Positions 51,292 through 60,731 of a stretch of 64,000 nucleotides of DNA are shown one piece after another. The stretch lies in NCBI RefSeq assembly GCF_000981505.1, contig NZ_LN827929.1, positions 620,001 through 684,000 on the forward strand, written 5' to 3'. The stretch comes from Candidatus Methylopumilus planktonicus (lineage in GTDB: Bacteria > Pseudomonadota > Gammaproteobacteria > Burkholderiales > Methylophilaceae). Under the pieces are notes generated by a model. That model was not told where the DNA came from and did not search any database. It was given only the letters and a program-made list of their open reading frames with translations. A program made the translations under genes and the position numbers. Each line of letters opens with the position of its first letter. The first letter of the stretch is position 1.

Positions 51292-52154
51292 AAGCGATTA
51301 AAAAAGCTGTATTCCCAGTAGCAGGCCTCGGTACGCGCTTTTTACCTGCAACAAAGGCTAACCCAAAAGAGATGCTTCCTGTTGTGGATAAACCTTTAAT
51401 TCAATATGCAGTTGAGGAGGCAATTCAATCCGGCATTACGGAGCTTATTTTTGTGACGGGTCGCAACAAAAGATCTATTGAAGATCATTTTGATAAGAAT
51501 GTTGAGCTTGAAGCTAGCCTCATTGCATCCAATAAAAACTTTCTATTGGAGTCTATTCGATCCATCATTCCTTCTCATGTGAAATGTATCTACACCAGAC
51601 AATCAGAACCCTTAGGTTTAGGTCATGCCGTTCTTCAAGCAAAAACAATTATTAATGATGAGCCATTCGCTGTTTTATTGGCTGATGATTTAACTGATGC
51701 TCATACGCCAGTTTTAAAACAATTGATCTTGCAGCATCAAAAAGAACAATCATCAGTCATTGCCATTGAAGACATCCCAAAAGAAAAAACGGTGCAATAT
51801 GGCATTGTTGATGTTGGGGACTCTAAAAATAATTTATACAAAATTAATTCAATTGTAGAAAAACCTCAGCCAATAGATGCTCCATCCACTCTGGGTGTCA
51901 TTGGTCGCTATGTATTTAATCCAGAAATTTTTGATTGTTTAGAAAAAATTAAACCTGGGAAGGGCGGAGAGATCCAACTCACTGACGCTATTCAGATGTT
52001 GCTTGGCCAGCAAGCTATCTTTGCATATTTATTTGAAGGTAAGCGTTATGATTGTGGTGACAAATTGGGTTTCATAAAAGCCAATATTGAATTTTCAAAA
52101 AAACATCCAGAAATCGGAAAAGAATTCACAGAATTTCTAAAATCAGCATCATGA
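51288..52154 (+). CDS. galU: UTP-glucose-1-phosphate uridylyltransferase
   Basis: Makes UDP-glucose for lipopolysaccharide and other glycans. The 288-residue nucleotidyltransferase has KKAVFPVAGLGTRFLPATKANPKEMLPVVDKP (given by its parts VFPVAGLGTRFLPATKA and EMLPVVDKP), LGLGHAVLQAK and GEIQLTDAIQMLL. Length and motifs are normal. It lies 76 bases after moaE behind an AT-rich spacer with a small dyad (ATACAT at 51215 and ATGTAT at 51227), so it likely has its own promoter. Confidence 0.96.
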   Translation: MKAIKKAVFPVAGLGTRFLPATKANPKEMLPVVDKPLIQYAVEEAIQSGITELIFVTGRNKRSIEDHFDKNVELEASLIASNKNFLLESIRSIIPSHVKCIYTRQSEPLGLGHAVLQAKTIINDEPFAVLLADDLTDAHTPVLKQLILQHQKEQSSVIAIEDIPKEKTVQYGIVDVGDSKNNLYKINSIVEKPQPIDAPSTLGVIGRYVFNPEIFDCLEKIKPGKGGEIQLTDAIQMLLGQQAIFAYLFEGKRYDCGDKLGFIKANIEFSKKHPEIGKEFTEFLKSAS

Positions 52155-52170
52155 TGCAGTTTATTCGTTG

Positions 52171-52704
52171 ATGGATACCATTCAAGCATTAATTCGTAAA
52201 TCTTCTGTAATCTACTCAGAAATTGAAATAAAAACAGTAATTAAGAACATTGCAGATCAAGTTAATCAAACAATTAAAACAGACGATCTATACGTTTTAT
52301 GTGTGATGAATGGTGCATTAATTTTTGCAGGCCAACTTTTACCTCGCCTAGAAAAGAATATTCAATATAGTTATATTCACGCAACGCGCTATGCAGCCTC
52401 TTTGACTGGCGGTCCAATTCATTGGCTTGTAAAGCCGCCAATAGACATTGAAGGTAAAACTGTTTTGATTCTTGACGATATCTTGGATGAAGGTATTACT
52501 CTTAGAGAAATTGCAGCTACATGCTTAGCAATGAAAGCCAAAGCCATCTATACCGCTGTGTTATTTGATAAAGAGATAGCAAAAGAAAAATCTTATTTCC
52601 CAAATTTTATAGGCCTTAAAGTGCCCAATAGGTTTGTATTTGGATACGGCTTAGATTGCAAGGGTTTAGGTAGAAATCTTCCACATTTGTATGCTTTGGA
52701 TTAA
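52171..52704 (+). CDS. hpt: Hypoxanthine-guanine phosphoribosyltransferase
   Basis: Purine salvage enzyme, 177 residues from ATG 52171 (a TTG at 52168 adds one). The PRPP-binding loop is VLILDDILDEGITLREI; YVLCVMNGALIFAGQLLPRL is the pyrophosphate-site region, and NRFVFGYGLDCKGLGRNLP near the C-terminus contacts the base. Xanthine or a related purine as substrate is possible. It follows galU by 16 bases without a strong ribosome site. Confidence 0.9.
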   Translation: MDTIQALIRKSSVIYSEIEIKTVIKNIADQVNQTIKTDDLYVLCVMNGALIFAGQLLPRLEKNIQYSYIHATRYAASLTGGPIHWLVKPPIDIEGKTVLILDDILDEGITLREIAATCLAMKAKAIYTAVLFDKEIAKEKSYFPNFIGLKVPNRFVFGYGLDCKGLGRNLPHLYALD

Positions 52705-52748
52705 AAGCATCTTATGTTTTCTTAATTTAATGTCACAATGACGCACAT

Positions 52749-55070
52749 ATGAGTAAAAAAAATAAATCTATAAGACAAGACGACCCTCAAAAAGAACGCG
52801 AGGCTATGTTTTATGAAAAACCCCTTCCAAGTCGAGAATTAATCTTAAAGATCATGGCTGATCAGGGTGTTCCTCTTTCAATTTTAAGGCTTACTGAGTT
52901 GCTTGAAATTGCTGATGATGAATCTGAAGCATTTAATAAACGTATTCGAGCAATGGAGAGACAAGGTCAGATTATGCGTAATCGTAAAGATGATTTTTGC
53001 ATTTCCGAAAAATTAAATCTTATTGCAGGGCGCATACAAGGCCACGCCGATGGATTTGGCTTTCTTATTCCAGATCAAGGAGGAGATGATATTTTCTTGT
53101 CTTCTAGGGAGATGATGCAGGTCCTTCATAATGATCGTGTCATGGTTCAGACTGTAGGGCAAGATAGGAAAGGCCGACCTGAAGGTAAGGTGATCGAGAT
53201 TCTTGAAAGAAAGAATGAAACGTTAGTGGGTAGGGTAGTTCAAGGGCAGGGCGTTACGATCGTTGCAGCTGAAGATAAGAGAATTAATCAAGACTTTCTC
53301 ATTCCATATCACCTTGATATGGGCGCTAAACCTGGTCAAATAGTTGTCATTGAAATTACTGCTCAACCTTCATTCAAATCAAGACCTATGGGCAAGGTAG
53401 TTCAAATTCTTGGTAATTATGCAGACAGCGGTATGGAAATTGAGATTGCCTTAAGAAAACATCAACTTCCTTACAGTTTCTCAGAAGATACAATTCGCAT
53501 TGCAGAGTCTTTTTCTAAAAAAGTATCAGAAAATGATTTTAAGGGAAGAATCGATTTGCGTGATTTACCTCTTATTACTATTGATGGAGAAACTGCAAGG
53601 GATTTTGATGATGCAGTCTATGCGGAAAGTATTGATAAAAATTGGCGTTTAATTGTAGCTATTGCTGATGTAAGTTTTTATGTGCAACCCGATAATACTT
53701 TAGACAAAGAAGCTTTTGATAGAGGCAATTCAGTTTATTTTCCAAGAAGAGTGATTCCAATGTTGCCTGAGGCTTTATCAAACGGCCTATGCTCACTTAA
53801 TCCGCACGTCGATCGATTATGTATGGTTTGTGACATGATCATTGATGACCATGGAAAAGTTATTTCTTATAAATTTTATCCGTCGGTTATGGAGTCAAAA
53901 GCTCGTATGACTTATACGGATGTAAGCGCATTATTGAAAGAGACATCACCTGAGCTGACAGAAAAATATAAATCTATCATTCCACACATTAAAAATCTTG
54001 AGTCGGTATATAGAATACTTACCAAACAAAGGCATATAAGAGGCGCCATTGAATTTGACTCCTCTGAAACCATTATGATTTTTAATGACCAAGGAAAAAT
54101 TGATCGTATTGAGCCTGTGATTCGAAATGAAGCACATCGTCTTATTGAGGAGTGCATGTTAGCTGCTAATGTATGTGCAGCTAATTTCTTGATTGAACAT
54201 GAACATCCAGCGCTTTATAGAACTCACGAAGGCCCAACCGAAGAGCGCTTAGAAAATTTACAAATATTTTTGGCTGAATTTGGATTTATGTTAACTGGTG
54301 GTAGTAAGCCATCAATTAAAGATTATGCTGCGTTAATTGAAAAAATTAAAGGCCGGCCAGACGAACATTTATTACAAACAGTTTTATTAAGGTCGATGCA
54401 ACAGGCTGTATATAGCCCAGATAATAATGGCCACTTTGGTTTAGCTTATGAAGCCTATGCACATTTTACTTCTCCGATACGCCGATACCCTGACCTTTTA
54501 ATTCATCGTGCCATTAAAGCTACTTTACAAAAGAAGACAATGCCTGCTTCAAATTGGCATGTTTTTGGCCAACATTGTTCAATGACAGAAAGAAGAGCTG
54601 ATGATGCTACGCGAGATGTTTCATCATGGCTTAAGTGTTATTACATGCAAGATAAAATTGGAGAGATATACGAAGGCACTGTTGCAGGTGTAACAAGTTT
54701 TGGTTTATTTGTGTCTATTGATGGTATTTATATTGAAGGTTTGTTGCATGTCACAGAATTAGGTAACGATTATTTTACTTATGACAAAGCAAGGCATGCC
54801 ATGGTCGGAGAAAGATCGCATGTCGTTTATCGCTTGGGAGATCGATTAAAAGTAAAATTAGTGCGCGTCGATTTGGAACTTAGCAAAATTGACTTTAGCC
54901 TTGAAAGTCATCAAGAAGTTCAAAAGCCCCCATTAAAAGATAGAAAACCGAAAAATTTCTTTAAAGAGAAAGCCGCGCATAAAAAGAAAGCTCATCCTGC
55001 CAAGCATAAAAGTGGCTCAAAGTTATCTGGACAACCGAGAAGTAAGAAGAAGAAGACAAGAGCAAAATAA
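52749..55070 (+). CDS. rnr: Ribonuclease R
   Basis: Processive 3'-5' exoribonuclease that degrades structured RNA and matures rRNA and tmRNA. The 773-residue protein shows an N-terminal winged helix (about 25-90), cold-shock domains (GRIQGHADGFGFLIPD), the RNB core with DLPLITIDGETARDFDDAVYAE (metal-binding aspartates; key part GETARDFDDAV), HFTSPIRRYPDLLIHR, an S1 domain and a lysine-rich tail. One base separates it from rlmB, as is usual. Confidence 0.96.
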   Translation: MSKKNKSIRQDDPQKEREAMFYEKPLPSRELILKIMADQGVPLSILRLTELLEIADDESEAFNKRIRAMERQGQIMRNRKDDFCISEKLNLIAGRIQGHADGFGFLIPDQGGDDIFLSSREMMQVLHNDRVMVQTVGQDRKGRPEGKVIEILERKNETLVGRVVQGQGVTIVAAEDKRINQDFLIPYHLDMGAKPGQIVVIEITAQPSFKSRPMGKVVQILGNYADSGMEIEIALRKHQLPYSFSEDTIRIAESFSKKVSENDFKGRIDLRDLPLITIDGETARDFDDAVYAESIDKNWRLIVAIADVSFYVQPDNTLDKEAFDRGNSVYFPRRVIPMLPEALSNGLCSLNPHVDRLCMVCDMIIDDHGKVISYKFYPSVMESKARMTYTDVSALLKETSPELTEKYKSIIPHIKNLESVYRILTKQRHIRGAIEFDSSETIMIFNDQGKIDRIEPVIRNEAHRLIEECMLAANVCAANFLIEHEHPALYRTHEGPTEERLENLQIFLAEFGFMLTGGSKPSIKDYAALIEKIKGRPDEHLLQTVLLRSMQQAVYSPDNNGHFGLAYEAYAHFTSPIRRYPDLLIHRAIKATLQKKTMPASNWHVFGQHCSMTERRADDATRDVSSWLKCYYMQDKIGEIYEGTVAGVTSFGLFVSIDGIYIEGLLHVTELGNDYFTYDKARHAMVGERSHVVYRLGDRLKVKLVRVDLELSKIDFSLESHQEVQKPPLKDRKPKNFFKEKAAHKKKAHPAKHKSGSKLSGQPRSKKKKTRAK

Positions 55071-55071
55071 T

Positions 55072-55818
55072 ATGTCTCAAAGTCAGATTATTTTTGGTTT
55101 TCATCCTATTATCAGTCAATTAAGGCAGTCTTCAAGAAGCATACAAGAGATTTATTTGGACAGTGATCGTAATGATCCAAGAGCTAAAGAAATTGTTGAG
55201 TTGGCTAAAGACAATAATATTCGAATACTCATGGTTGATCGTGCAAGATTAGATGGCATTGCATCGCAAGCAAAACATCAGGGTGTAGTAGCTAAAATTA
55301 TCCCTTTAGTAATTCCTTATAAGACGGTTGAGGATATTCTAGAGAGCGATCTTAAAGAACCCCCATTTTTCCTAATATTAGATGGCGTAGAAGACCCTCA
55401 TAATTTAGGCGCATGTTTGCGTGTTGCAGATGGTATGGGCGTACATGCTGTGATAGCCCCTAAAGATCGAGCAGTGGGATTAAATGCGACTGTGAGAAAG
55501 GTCGCTTCAGGCGCAGCTGAATCAGTACCCTTCATTGTGGTCACCAATTTAGCGAGAACCATACGTCAACTCAAAGAGCAAGGTGTGCTTGTGGTTGGAA
55601 CCGCGGAAGATGGCGCTGAATCACTTTATCAATCAACTTTAAGCGGCCCCATTGCTGTCGTTTTAGGCTCAGAAGGAAGTGGCTTAAGGAGACTCACTCG
55701 TGATGTGTGTGACTTATTAATTAAAATACCTATGCTAGGCGCTGTGGAAAGTCTAAATGTGAGTGTTGCTAGCGGGATTGTATTGTCAGAAATTAGACGA
55801 CAACGTTTTAAATCTTAA
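55072..55818 (+). CDS. rlmB: 23S rRNA (guanosine-2'-O)-methyltransferase
   Basis: SPOUT methyltransferase that modifies G2251 of 23S rRNA. I chose ATG 55072 (MSQSQIIFGFHPI, 248 residues), one base after the rnr stop. The L30e-like N-terminal domain is followed by ILDGVEDPHNLGACLRVADG, AVVLGSEGSGLRRLTRDVCD and IPMLGAVESLNVSVASGI, which form the knot and bind SAM. It overlaps the convergent mqo gene by 11 bases. Confidence 0.96.
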   Translation: MSQSQIIFGFHPIISQLRQSSRSIQEIYLDSDRNDPRAKEIVELAKDNNIRILMVDRARLDGIASQAKHQGVVAKIIPLVIPYKTVEDILESDLKEPPFFLILDGVEDPHNLGACLRVADGMGVHAVIAPKDRAVGLNATVRKVASGAAESVPFIVVTNLARTIRQLKEQGVLVVGTAEDGAESLYQSTLSGPIAVVLGSEGSGLRRLTRDVCDLLIKIPMLGAVESLNVSVASGIVLSEIRRQRFKS

Positions 55819-57283
55819 ATCCAAGTGTTTTGTAAGTAGATCGTCGAGTTTTATTGAACAAAGATGGCTGCTTACTTAAATCTTGATTGTATGATGGCAC
55901 CATCTTTTCAATTTTATTCTTCCAAACTTTAGAGTTTATTCTTCCCTTAAAGCTTTTTTCAATCACATTTAACATTGAAAAAACAGATGTTGAGGCTCCA
56001 GGAGAGGCGCCTAAAAGCGCGGCTAGAGATAAGTCGTCTGACCAAACTACTTCTGTTCCAAATTCTAATTTGCCACCAATTTTTTTATAAGGCTTGATGA
56101 TCTGAACCCTCTTTCCAGCTGATGCAAGCTTCCAATCTTTTTCGTTAGCTAAAGGATAAAACTCTTTCAATGCATTCATTTTATCTTTGTATGAACTAGC
56201 AGACTCTTTAATTAGATAAATTAGAAGATTTAGATTGCAAATAAATACATGTAACATTGGCAAAATATTTTGGATACGAATTGATTTAAATAAATCCAAA
56301 TACGAGCCCGTCTTCAAAAATTTAAATGTGAAGCTTGCGAATGGACCAAACATAAGCTGTCTTTTACCATTAATAATCCTTAAGTCTAAATGAGGCGCTG
56401 ACATTGGAGGTGCCCTAGGGCCTGCTAAGCCATAAACCTTAGAAAAGTGTTTTTTTGTAATAGATGATTTCTTGCATATCAACCATTCACCATTGATGGG
56501 AAAGCCTGCATAGCCAATTTGATTTTTAATATTACTTTTTTGGAGTAAATGAATAGTTGATCCACCAGCCCCAAGAAAAATAAATTTTGCATTTACTGAA
56601 ATTATTTTTTTACTCTTCACACAGTAAATTTTTATATCCCAAGTTTTATTATCTGTCTGTGATATTGATTTAATTTCGTGATTTACATGAATGGAGAATT
56701 TTTTATTTAAAGATAAAATCTTTAACATTTGATGACTCAGTGATTCAAAATCTACATCACTTCCATACTTAACTCTTGTCATTGCGATATTATCTTTTAA
56801 GTCTTCAGCAATAAGTGGCGCCCACTCTTTAATGGTTTCTTTACTGCGAGAGAATTGCATTCCCTTGAATGGAAGAGTTTTACTTAAAACCTCATACCTT
56901 TTCTTTAAAAAAGATATATTTTTATCTCCTTTGACAAGGCTTATGTGAGGAACCTGGGTAATAAAGGATTTGGGCTTAAAGCTTTTATATTTTTTGGTTA
57001 AAAAACTCCAAAACTGAAGTGAGACTTCAAATTCACTATTTATCTTTAATGCTCTGTCTACACTTACAAGTTGCTGCCTATTCATGGGTGTGTAATTTAA
57101 TTCACAGAAGCCAGCATGACCAGTTCCAGCATTATTGATTGATTGTGAGCTTTCAAGGGCGCAAGAAGAAAGCTTCTCGTAAATGGTAATATCTAAATCA
57201 GGATCTAACTCTTGAAGTAATCTGGCTAATGTGACGCTCATGATCCCGCCACCAATACAAACTACATCTTTTTTAATGTTCAC
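55808..57283 (-). CDS. mqo: Malate:quinone oxidoreductase
   Basis: FAD enzyme on the inner face of the membrane that oxidises malate to oxaloacetate and passes electrons to quinone. The 491-residue protein has the dinucleotide-binding VVCIGGGIMSVTLARLLQEL, SSQSINNAGTGHAGFCELNYTP (short form NNAGTGHAG is the Mqo hallmark), and LAGPRAPPMSAPHLDLR. It replaces or supplements NAD-linked malate dehydrogenase. Divergent from the glycosyltransferase across 102 bases. Confidence 0.95.
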   Translation of the reverse strand: MNIKKDVVCIGGGIMSVTLARLLQELDPDLDITIYEKLSSCALESSQSINNAGTGHAGFCELNYTPMNRQQLVSVDRALKINSEFEVSLQFWSFLTKKYKSFKPKSFITQVPHISLVKGDKNISFLKKRYEVLSKTLPFKGMQFSRSKETIKEWAPLIAEDLKDNIAMTRVKYGSDVDFESLSHQMLKILSLNKKFSIHVNHEIKSISQTDNKTWDIKIYCVKSKKIISVNAKFIFLGAGGSTIHLLQKSNIKNQIGYAGFPINGEWLICKKSSITKKHFSKVYGLAGPRAPPMSAPHLDLRIINGKRQLMFGPFASFTFKFLKTGSYLDLFKSIRIQNILPMLHVFICNLNLLIYLIKESASSYKDKMNALKEFYPLANEKDWKLASAGKRVQIIKPYKKIGGKLEFGTEVVWSDDLSLAALLGASPGASTSVFSMLNVIEKSFKGRINSKVWKNKIEKMVPSYNQDLSKQPSLFNKTRRSTYKTLGFKI

Positions 57284-57385
57284 TATCGATAAACCTTACT
57301 CTCTTAGTTATATTTTTTGATTTTATTAGTTGTTATAATCTATCGAAATAATTTACCTTTAAATTAACCATTAGTCACTACATTA

Positions 57386-58123
57386 ATGCCTAAACTTTCC
57401 GTCATCATCATTACAAAGAATGAATCTCAAAATATTGCTGATTGCATTAAAAGTGCAAATTTCGCTAGTGAAGTTATTGTTCTAGATTCAGGCAGTTCCG
57501 ATAACACTGTTTCTCTTGCTAAGAAATTAGGGGCTAAAGTTTTTAATAAGCCATGGAAAGGCTATGGTCAGCAAAAAAATATGGCCATTCAATTAACCAA
57601 GCACGAATGGATATTTTCTTTAGATGCTGATGAAAGAATTACACCTGCACTTAAACAAGAAATTTTAAAAGTAATTAATCGTTCAGACTTCAATGTTTAT
57701 GATGTTCCTAGACGATCCTTATTTGTTTCTAGATTTATAAAATACTCAGGGTGGCAGCCAGATAGGACAAAGAGACTATTTAAAAAAGATAGTGCTAAAT
57801 TTTCGGAACATCATGTGCATGAACATCTTGAGAGTAAATATGAAATCGGCCATTTATTGCAGCCCTTAATTCATTATTCATATAGAGATTTTGAGATGGT
57901 ATTGAAAAAGATTAATGTCTATTCAAGCTTGGGCGCTAAAGATCTTAAAAGTAAAGGCAAAAAAGGTAGTCTTAAAAAAGCAATTCTTCATGCTTTATGG
58001 GCTTTTATTCGAACTTATATTGTAAGGCTTGGTTTTCTAGATGGTCGCGAGGGCTTAATGCTTGCAATCTCTGTTGCAGAAGGTACTTATTATCGTTATA
58101 TCAAACTTATCTATTTAAAATAA
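57386..58123 (+). CDS. Family 2 glycosyltransferase, WaaE/KdtX-like
   Basis: 245-residue GT-A fold enzyme. LSVIIITKNESQNIADCIKS starts the nucleotide-sugar domain; the metal-binding DxD-type motif is SLDADERITP; RDFEMVLKKINVYSSLGAKDL follows. The combination resembles WaaE/KdtX enzymes that add a hexose to the lipopolysaccharide core. No other LPS gene is adjacent. The stop is followed directly by a hairpin terminator. Confidence 0.85.
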   Translation: MPKLSVIIITKNESQNIADCIKSANFASEVIVLDSGSSDNTVSLAKKLGAKVFNKPWKGYGQQKNMAIQLTKHEWIFSLDADERITPALKQEILKVINRSDFNVYDVPRRSLFVSRFIKYSGWQPDRTKRLFKKDSAKFSEHHVHEHLESKYEIGHLLQPLIHYSYRDFEMVLKKINVYSSLGAKDLKSKGKKGSLKKAILHALWAFIRTYIVRLGFLDGREGLMLAISVAEGTYYRYIKLIYLK

Positions 58124-58126
58124 AAA

Positions 58127-58144
58127 AGCCCATATGCATGGGCT
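58127..58144. terminator. Bidirectional terminator between the glycosyltransferase gene and tRNA-Asn
   Basis: AGCCCAT (58127-58133) and ATGGGCT (58138-58144) form a 7-base stem with a 4-base loop. There is an A-tract on the left and CTTTAAATTT on the right, so it can end transcription of the plus-strand gene and of the minus-strand tRNA, which finishes 10 bases away. Confidence 0.75.
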
Positions 58145-58153
58145 CTTTAAATT

Positions 58154-58229
58154 TGGCTCCTCGACCTGGGCTCGAACCAGGGACACACGGATTAACAGTC
58201 CGTTGCTCTACCAGCTGAGCTATCGAGGA
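58154..58229 (-). tRNA. tRNA-Asn (anticodon GTT)
   Basis: On the minus strand the 76 bases fold into a full cloverleaf: acceptor TCCTCGA paired with TCGAGGA, D arm GCTC...GAGC, anticodon stem ACGGA/TCCGT with loop CTGTTAA (anticodon GTT at 34-36), and T arm CCTGG-TTCGAGC-CCAGG. The discriminator is G and CCA is encoded. It decodes AAC/AAU. Confidence 0.98.
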
Positions 58230-58241
58230 ATTGAGAAAGTG

Positions 58242-58271
58242 ATCATAAAACAGTTATTGCTTTAAGGTCAA
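58242..58271 (-). promoter_or_regulatory. Promoter of tRNA-Asn
   Basis: On the minus strand TTGACC (58271-58266) and TATGAT (58247-58242) are 18 bases apart. The predicted start is about 6-8 bases before the mature tRNA, as expected for a short tRNA leader. Confidence 0.65.
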
Positions 58272-58311
58272 CTTAAACAAGGTGTAAATTATACTTGAAT
58301 TGACCCCTCAT

Positions 58312-59517
58312 TTAAACAGAGAGCGCGCGTTTGATGCGTTTCATTGCCTCTATGAGATTTTCCATAGAAGTTGCAAATGAAATTCTGAAATAACCATCCG
58401 AACCAAATGCAGATCCAGGCACTACTGCAACGCCTTCTTTTTCAAGCAAGTAATCAGCCAAAGCATGATCTGTTTTTTCTTTCAAAACCTTTTGATTGAA
58501 TAAATATTCGATGGCTTTTCGTGCGTCAGGAAAAGCATAGAATGCTCCCTCTGCTTCGATACAAGACAAACCAGGGATTTCATTAAAGCTTTTTACGACA
58601 TAAGCATGTCTTTCTCTAAAGGCTTTAATCATAGGATCCATACATGCCTGGTCTCCTGAAAGCGCAGCTTCGGCAGCGACCTGGGAAATGGAGGTAGGAT
58701 TGGATGTCGATTGTGATTGAAGTATTTCCATGGCTTTAATAATGTAACTCGGTCCCGCTGCATAACCTATGCGCCACCCTGTCATTGAATATGCTTTAGA
58801 TACACCATTCATAATCACACAGCGATCTTTTAATGCTGGGTTTACATTTAGAATATTATAAAAGGGCATATCTTTTAATTTAACATGCTCGTACATATCA
58901 TCAGTGCCAATTAAAATATGAGGGTGTTTAACAAGAATGTCTGCAAGCGATGTCAGTTCTTCTTTTGAATAAACAGCACCTGTTGGATTTGAGGGTGAAT
59001 TTAAGATCAACAGTTTTGTTTTGGATGTAATTGCTTTTTCAAGTTGTGATGCGGTCATTTTAAATTTTTGTTCAATGCCACACTCAACAATGATCGGTTT
59101 AGCATCAGAAACTAAAGCTATATCTGCATAAGATACCCAGTAGGGTGCTGGAATAATAACTTCATCACCTGAGTTTAAAACTGCAAGACAAAAATTAAAA
59201 ATACATTGTTTCCCGCCTACACCAACGATAACTTCGCTAAGAGCGTAGTCGAGATTGTTGTCGCGCTTAAACTTTTCAACAATTGCTTTTTTTAAAGAAG
59301 GAATACCTGAAACTGGTGTGTATTTAGTGAAACCATTGTCGATTGCTTTTTTTGCAGCGTCTTTAATATGTTGGGGTGTATCAAAATCAGGTTCGCCAGC
59401 TGCAAGTCCAATAATATCCTTGCCTTCTGATTTATAGCGGGCAGCTTTTGCCGTAATAGCAAGCGTTGGAGATTCTTTGATACGTCTGACACATTCAGAT
59501 AATTTTATGGATGACAA
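58312..59517 (-). CDS. aspC: Aspartate aminotransferase, class I (AspB-like)
   Basis: 401-residue PLP transaminase interconverting aspartate/oxaloacetate and glutamate/2-oxoglutarate. Signatures are GLAAGEPDFDTPQHIKDAA, ILNSPSNPTGAVYSKEEL and the PLP lysine in MNGVSKAYSMTGWRIGYAAG, typical of the I-gamma subgroup, members of which may also use prephenate. This could matter here because no tyrosine-pathway gene follows aroF. It is alone in its transcription unit. Confidence 0.92.
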   Translation of the reverse strand: MSSIKLSECVRRIKESPTLAITAKAARYKSEGKDIIGLAAGEPDFDTPQHIKDAAKKAIDNGFTKYTPVSGIPSLKKAIVEKFKRDNNLDYALSEVIVGVGGKQCIFNFCLAVLNSGDEVIIPAPYWVSYADIALVSDAKPIIVECGIEQKFKMTASQLEKAITSKTKLLILNSPSNPTGAVYSKEELTSLADILVKHPHILIGTDDMYEHVKLKDMPFYNILNVNPALKDRCVIMNGVSKAYSMTGWRIGYAAGPSYIIKAMEILQSQSTSNPTSISQVAAEAALSGDQACMDPMIKAFRERHAYVVKSFNEIPGLSCIEAEGAFYAFPDARKAIEYLFNQKVLKEKTDHALADYLLEKEGVAVVPGSAFGSDGYFRISFATSMENLIEAMKRIKRALSV

Positions 59518-59528
59518 TTTTTATCCAG

Positions 59529-59548
59529 GGGTGATTTATGTATCACCC
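59529..59548. terminator. Hairpin between the protease gene and aspC
   Basis: GGGTGAT (59529-59535) and ATCACCC (59542-59548) form a 7-base stem with a 6-base loop, in the spacer upstream of aspC and downstream of the protease gene. The T run is better on the plus strand, so it may be a weak minus-strand terminator or a leader hairpin for aspC. Confidence 0.4.
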
Positions 59549-59590
59549 TATTTTACGCAAAAAGAAGTTGAGTTGAAATAGACTTTTAAT

Positions 59591-60619
59591 CTATTCGCAA
59601 GTCACAGAGCACCCAACGAGCTTGTAATAGTCCTCAAGTAGCTCAGGATTAATTTTAGAAATTTTTTCTTGAATCACCTTAATTTCCTTCTTGTCGTCTT
59701 TAGATTTGGCAATAAAACCCAACCTCAAAAGTGCATCTGTATTTTGGTCATCTAACAAAACTGATCGGCGATATGCTGTTTCAGCTGCACTTAAGTCATT
59801 AAGATGCTCATTTGCCAAACCAAGCTCGAACCAGGCTTCGGCATTATTATTTTCTTTTTTTGTCCACTCTAAAGATATATTTAATAGTTTTTTCCAGTCT
59901 TCTTTGATAGTTGGAATTGCTATTTGAAGGAAGAGTGGTTTTTTATTCTCTTCCTCTTCCCAGAGGGCTTTACCGACAACTGGAAAGGTAGTTTCAATGG
60001 GTTTATTTTTGAGCGCATTTAGCCATTCAATGGGGAGGGCATAGTAAAAAGAATTTTTTCCGGAGGTTTTAAAGGTGTTAATACCGACAAGCCTTCCTGC
60101 TGTATCAAATAAGCCGCTTCCAGAAGCACCCATTCTAAATTGGGCCGTACTTAGAATAACTTTGCCTTGATCTAGATCGTAGGTCGATTTTACAACGCCT
60201 GCTGAAGTTAAGGCCACAGGAGCGCCACTCGAGTGCCCAATAGCGATAACTCCTTGACCTTTTTTCAGGTCAGTACTTTTACCTATTAAAGCTGGTTTAG
60301 TGGCCATACCAAAAGTTGTGACTAAACACAAATCATGCCAATGATCTACTTTTACACTTGTTGCTGAGTAGGTTTCTTCTCCTTGAGATACCCAAGGTTG
60401 TTTTGTTTTTCTTAGCACATGACAATTAGTTATTACTTGATTATCACCCACTACAACACCGGACCCATAAGCAAGACCGCCTGCATCGTTATAACCCCTA
60501 ATCATGACAACGCTAAAAAATGAACTCATTAATTGATCTTTATCTAATGACCATGCATTTCCCGAATAGAAAAAGGCGCTGACGAGGATAAAGGATATAA
60601 ATTTAAAGAATGGGTTCAT
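59591..60619 (-). CDS. Secreted trypsin-like serine protease with TPR domain
   Basis: 342 residues. A signal peptide (1-24, cleavage likely after NAWS or WSL) leads to a trypsin-fold domain with the triad H67 (TNCHVL), D96 (HDLCLV) and S166 (GASGSG). A second region (about 215-325) holds at least two TPR units (NNAEAWFELGLANEHLNDLSAA-type; key part AWFELGLANEHL). The tail ends GCSVTCE with two cysteines. It lacks a PDZ domain, so it is not DegP. The expected location is periplasmic. TPRs suggest binding to a partner protein; function unknown. Confidence 0.82.
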   Translation of the reverse strand: MNPFFKFISFILVSAFFYSGNAWSLDKDQLMSSFFSVVMIRGYNDAGGLAYGSGVVVGDNQVITNCHVLRKTKQPWVSQGEETYSATSVKVDHWHDLCLVTTFGMATKPALIGKSTDLKKGQGVIAIGHSSGAPVALTSAGVVKSTYDLDQGKVILSTAQFRMGASGSGLFDTAGRLVGINTFKTSGKNSFYYALPIEWLNALKNKPIETTFPVVGKALWEEEENKKPLFLQIAIPTIKEDWKKLLNISLEWTKKENNNAEAWFELGLANEHLNDLSAAETAYRRSVLLDDQNTDALLRLGFIAKSKDDKKEIKVIQEKISKINPELLEDYYKLVGCSVTCE

Positions 60620-60731
60620 AAGATGAATTTAAAAAGTATAAATTTAAATGACTGGATGCTGCATTAAAAGTTCTTATTAGTTTTCACATATTTTCTTTTC
60701 TAAATCTTTTTTTAAGTAGAATATCACTATC

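Noticed and set aside
55012..55071. Longer N-terminus for rlmB
   Set aside because: The extra 20 codons overlap rnr in another frame and do not resemble RlmB; the ATG at 55072 fits the family.
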